From Chloroflexota bacterium (GTDB taxonomy: Bacteria > Chloroflexota > DTOL01 > JACQYG01), in NCBI GenBank assembly GCA_016208345.1, contig JACQYG010000138.1:1-5515 (forward strand): a DNA stretch of 5,515 nt. The letters are read 5' to 3'. The translations under genes were made by a program, and so were the position numbers. The notes beneath the pieces were generated by a model. It ran no database searches. It saw only the letters and a program-made list of their open reading frames with translations, and was not told the DNA's origin. Shown here in pieces: positions 4,687 through 5,515 of this stretch; the first letter of the stretch is position 1; every line of letters begins with the position of its first letter.

Positions 4687-5515
4687 ATGAACAAGACAAT
4701 CGAGTGGTTGCTGGAAAAAGACAATCCCTCGGTACGGTATTTCACGCTGAGGCATTTGCTAGACCGGCCGGACGACGACCAGGAAGTTCAAGCCACGCGA
4801 CGGGCGATCATGCAGAGTGAGCCGGTGAAAAGAATCCTCGCCGCGCAAGACGCCGAGGGCTATTGGGTCAAACCGGGGCCGGGGTATACGCCAAAGTATC
4901 AATCCACGGTCTGGCAGATTCTGTTCCTCGCCGAATTGGGCGCGCATGGGCGTGACCGGCAGGTGCAGCGGGGCTGCGAGTACCTGCTGGAACACGCGCA
5001 GGCCATTCACGGCGGGCTGTCGGCGATGGCCAATGCCACGCCGAGCGGGGCGATACATTGTCTCAACGGGAACCTGGTCTGGGCCCTCGTCGCGCTTGGC
5101 TATAGCGATGACGAACGCGTGGGTCGCGCGGTGGAGTGGCTGGCCGGCGTGATCACCGGCGACGACTTTGAGTGGTGGTACGCCATCGTGCCGGGGCCGG
5201 GGTTCAAGTGCGGGGCGAACGGCGGCAAGCCGTGTGCCTGGGGCGCGGTGAAGTCGCTGCGCGCGCTGGCCAGTCTGCCGCCGGAGCGGAGGCCAGCGCG
5301 AGTGAAGAAGGCTACCGCCACGGCCGCCGAGTTCTTGCTCAGTCACGATCTGGCAAAGGCGGACTACCCGTACACCGAGCGAGTGAGCGGCGAGTGGTTC
5401 AAGTTCGGCTTTCCGCTCTCGTACACCTCGGACGTGCTAGAGGCCTTGTTCGCCCTGGGCGAGGCGGGCTACGCGCACGACCCGCGACTGAAGAACGCGA
5501 TTGCGTTGGTGCTCT
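4687..5515 (+). CDS. Squalene/hopene-cyclase-like alpha-toroid protein (3' end outside window)
   Basis: The frame is open from ATG 4687 to the window edge, giving 276 residues so far. AAGGGGA (4672-4678) provides a Shine-Dalgarno sequence at good spacing. The protein opens with IEWLLEKDNPSVRYFTLRHLL and then shows repeated helix pairs typical of prenyltransferase/squalene-cyclase toroids. Examples are GYWVKPGPGYTPKYQSTVWQ, ILFLAELG, the CEYLLEH helix, GNLVWALVALGY, AVEWLAGV, AWGAVKSLRALASLP, AAEFLLSHDL and SYTSDVLEALFALGEAGY. No DxDD acid motif of true squalene-hopene cyclases appears in the visible part and there is no signal peptide or membrane helix, so terpene cyclisation should not be assumed. 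I recall relatives being labelled as nitrogen-fixation proteins, and nothing here supports that. The gene begins 57 bp after LDH and looks more GC-rich than upstream genes, with a strong preference for G or C in third positions. Confidence 0.8.
   Translation, partial: MNKTIEWLLEKDNPSVRYFTLRHLLDRPDDDQEVQATRRAIMQSEPVKRILAAQDAEGYWVKPGPGYTPKYQSTVWQILFLAELGAHGRDRQVQRGCEYLLEHAQAIHGGLSAMANATPSGAIHCLNGNLVWALVALGYSDDERVGRAVEWLAGVITGDDFEWWYAIVPGPGFKCGANGGKPCAWGAVKSLRALASLPPERRPARVKKATATAAEFLLSHDLAKADYPYTERVSGEWFKFGFPLSYTSDVLEALFALGEAGYAHDPRLKNAIALVL

Noticed and set aside
4759..5346. Minus-strand frame of 195 codons opposite the cyclase-like gene.
   Set aside because: High GC favours open antisense frames. 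The product has no recognisable domain, whereas the + strand frame shows repeated toroid helices and a ribosome site.

Overview
The window is a bacterial stretch of moderately high GC with every supportable gene on the + strand. Seven coding features are visible: the 3' end of an unknown gene, a membrane-anchored HExxH metallopeptidase, an uncharacterised radical SAM protein, a B3/B4 (PheRS-beta-type editing) domain protein, a small methyltransferase remnant, an L-lactate dehydrogenase without a start codon, and the 5' part of a squalene/hopene-cyclase-like alpha-toroid protein. No ribosomal or other clear taxonomic marker is present. The LDH type, the cyclase-like protein and the attC-like repeats remind me of Chloroflexota or Firmicutes-type environmental genomes, but this is a weak impression, not a call.

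Left part (1-1767). The unknown gene ends at 259 and is followed by a good stem-loop terminator (279-301). Two related dyad repeats (428-528 and 1601-1740) then frame the metallopeptidase gene (548-1570). Both copies carry the arms GGCTGGCG and CGCCAGCC, both have 7-bp outer boxes resembling the RYYYAAC and GTTRRRY boxes of integron attC sites, and their interiors are clearly homologous. Each sits 3' of a gene and ends 25-32 bp before the next one. That is the layout of an integron gene-cassette array, although no integrase is in view and one outer box of each site is degenerate.

Middle (1754-3538). The radical SAM gene is best started at a CTG codon (1768) behind a strong Shine-Dalgarno sequence. 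An 85-bp spacer full of competing inverted repeats separates it from the B3/B4 gene. These two may be co-transcribed, with the spacer acting as a terminator or attenuator.

Right part (3539-5515). A methyltransferase piece of about 56 codons, missing both ends, abuts an LDH frame exactly where the LDH start codon should be. This looks like a deletion scar or an assembly join. The LDH is otherwise complete, with all catalytic residues. The last gene, running off the window, is visibly more GC-rich. The genes do not form one recognisable pathway, and the region reads as an accessory, rearranged segment rather than a conserved operon.
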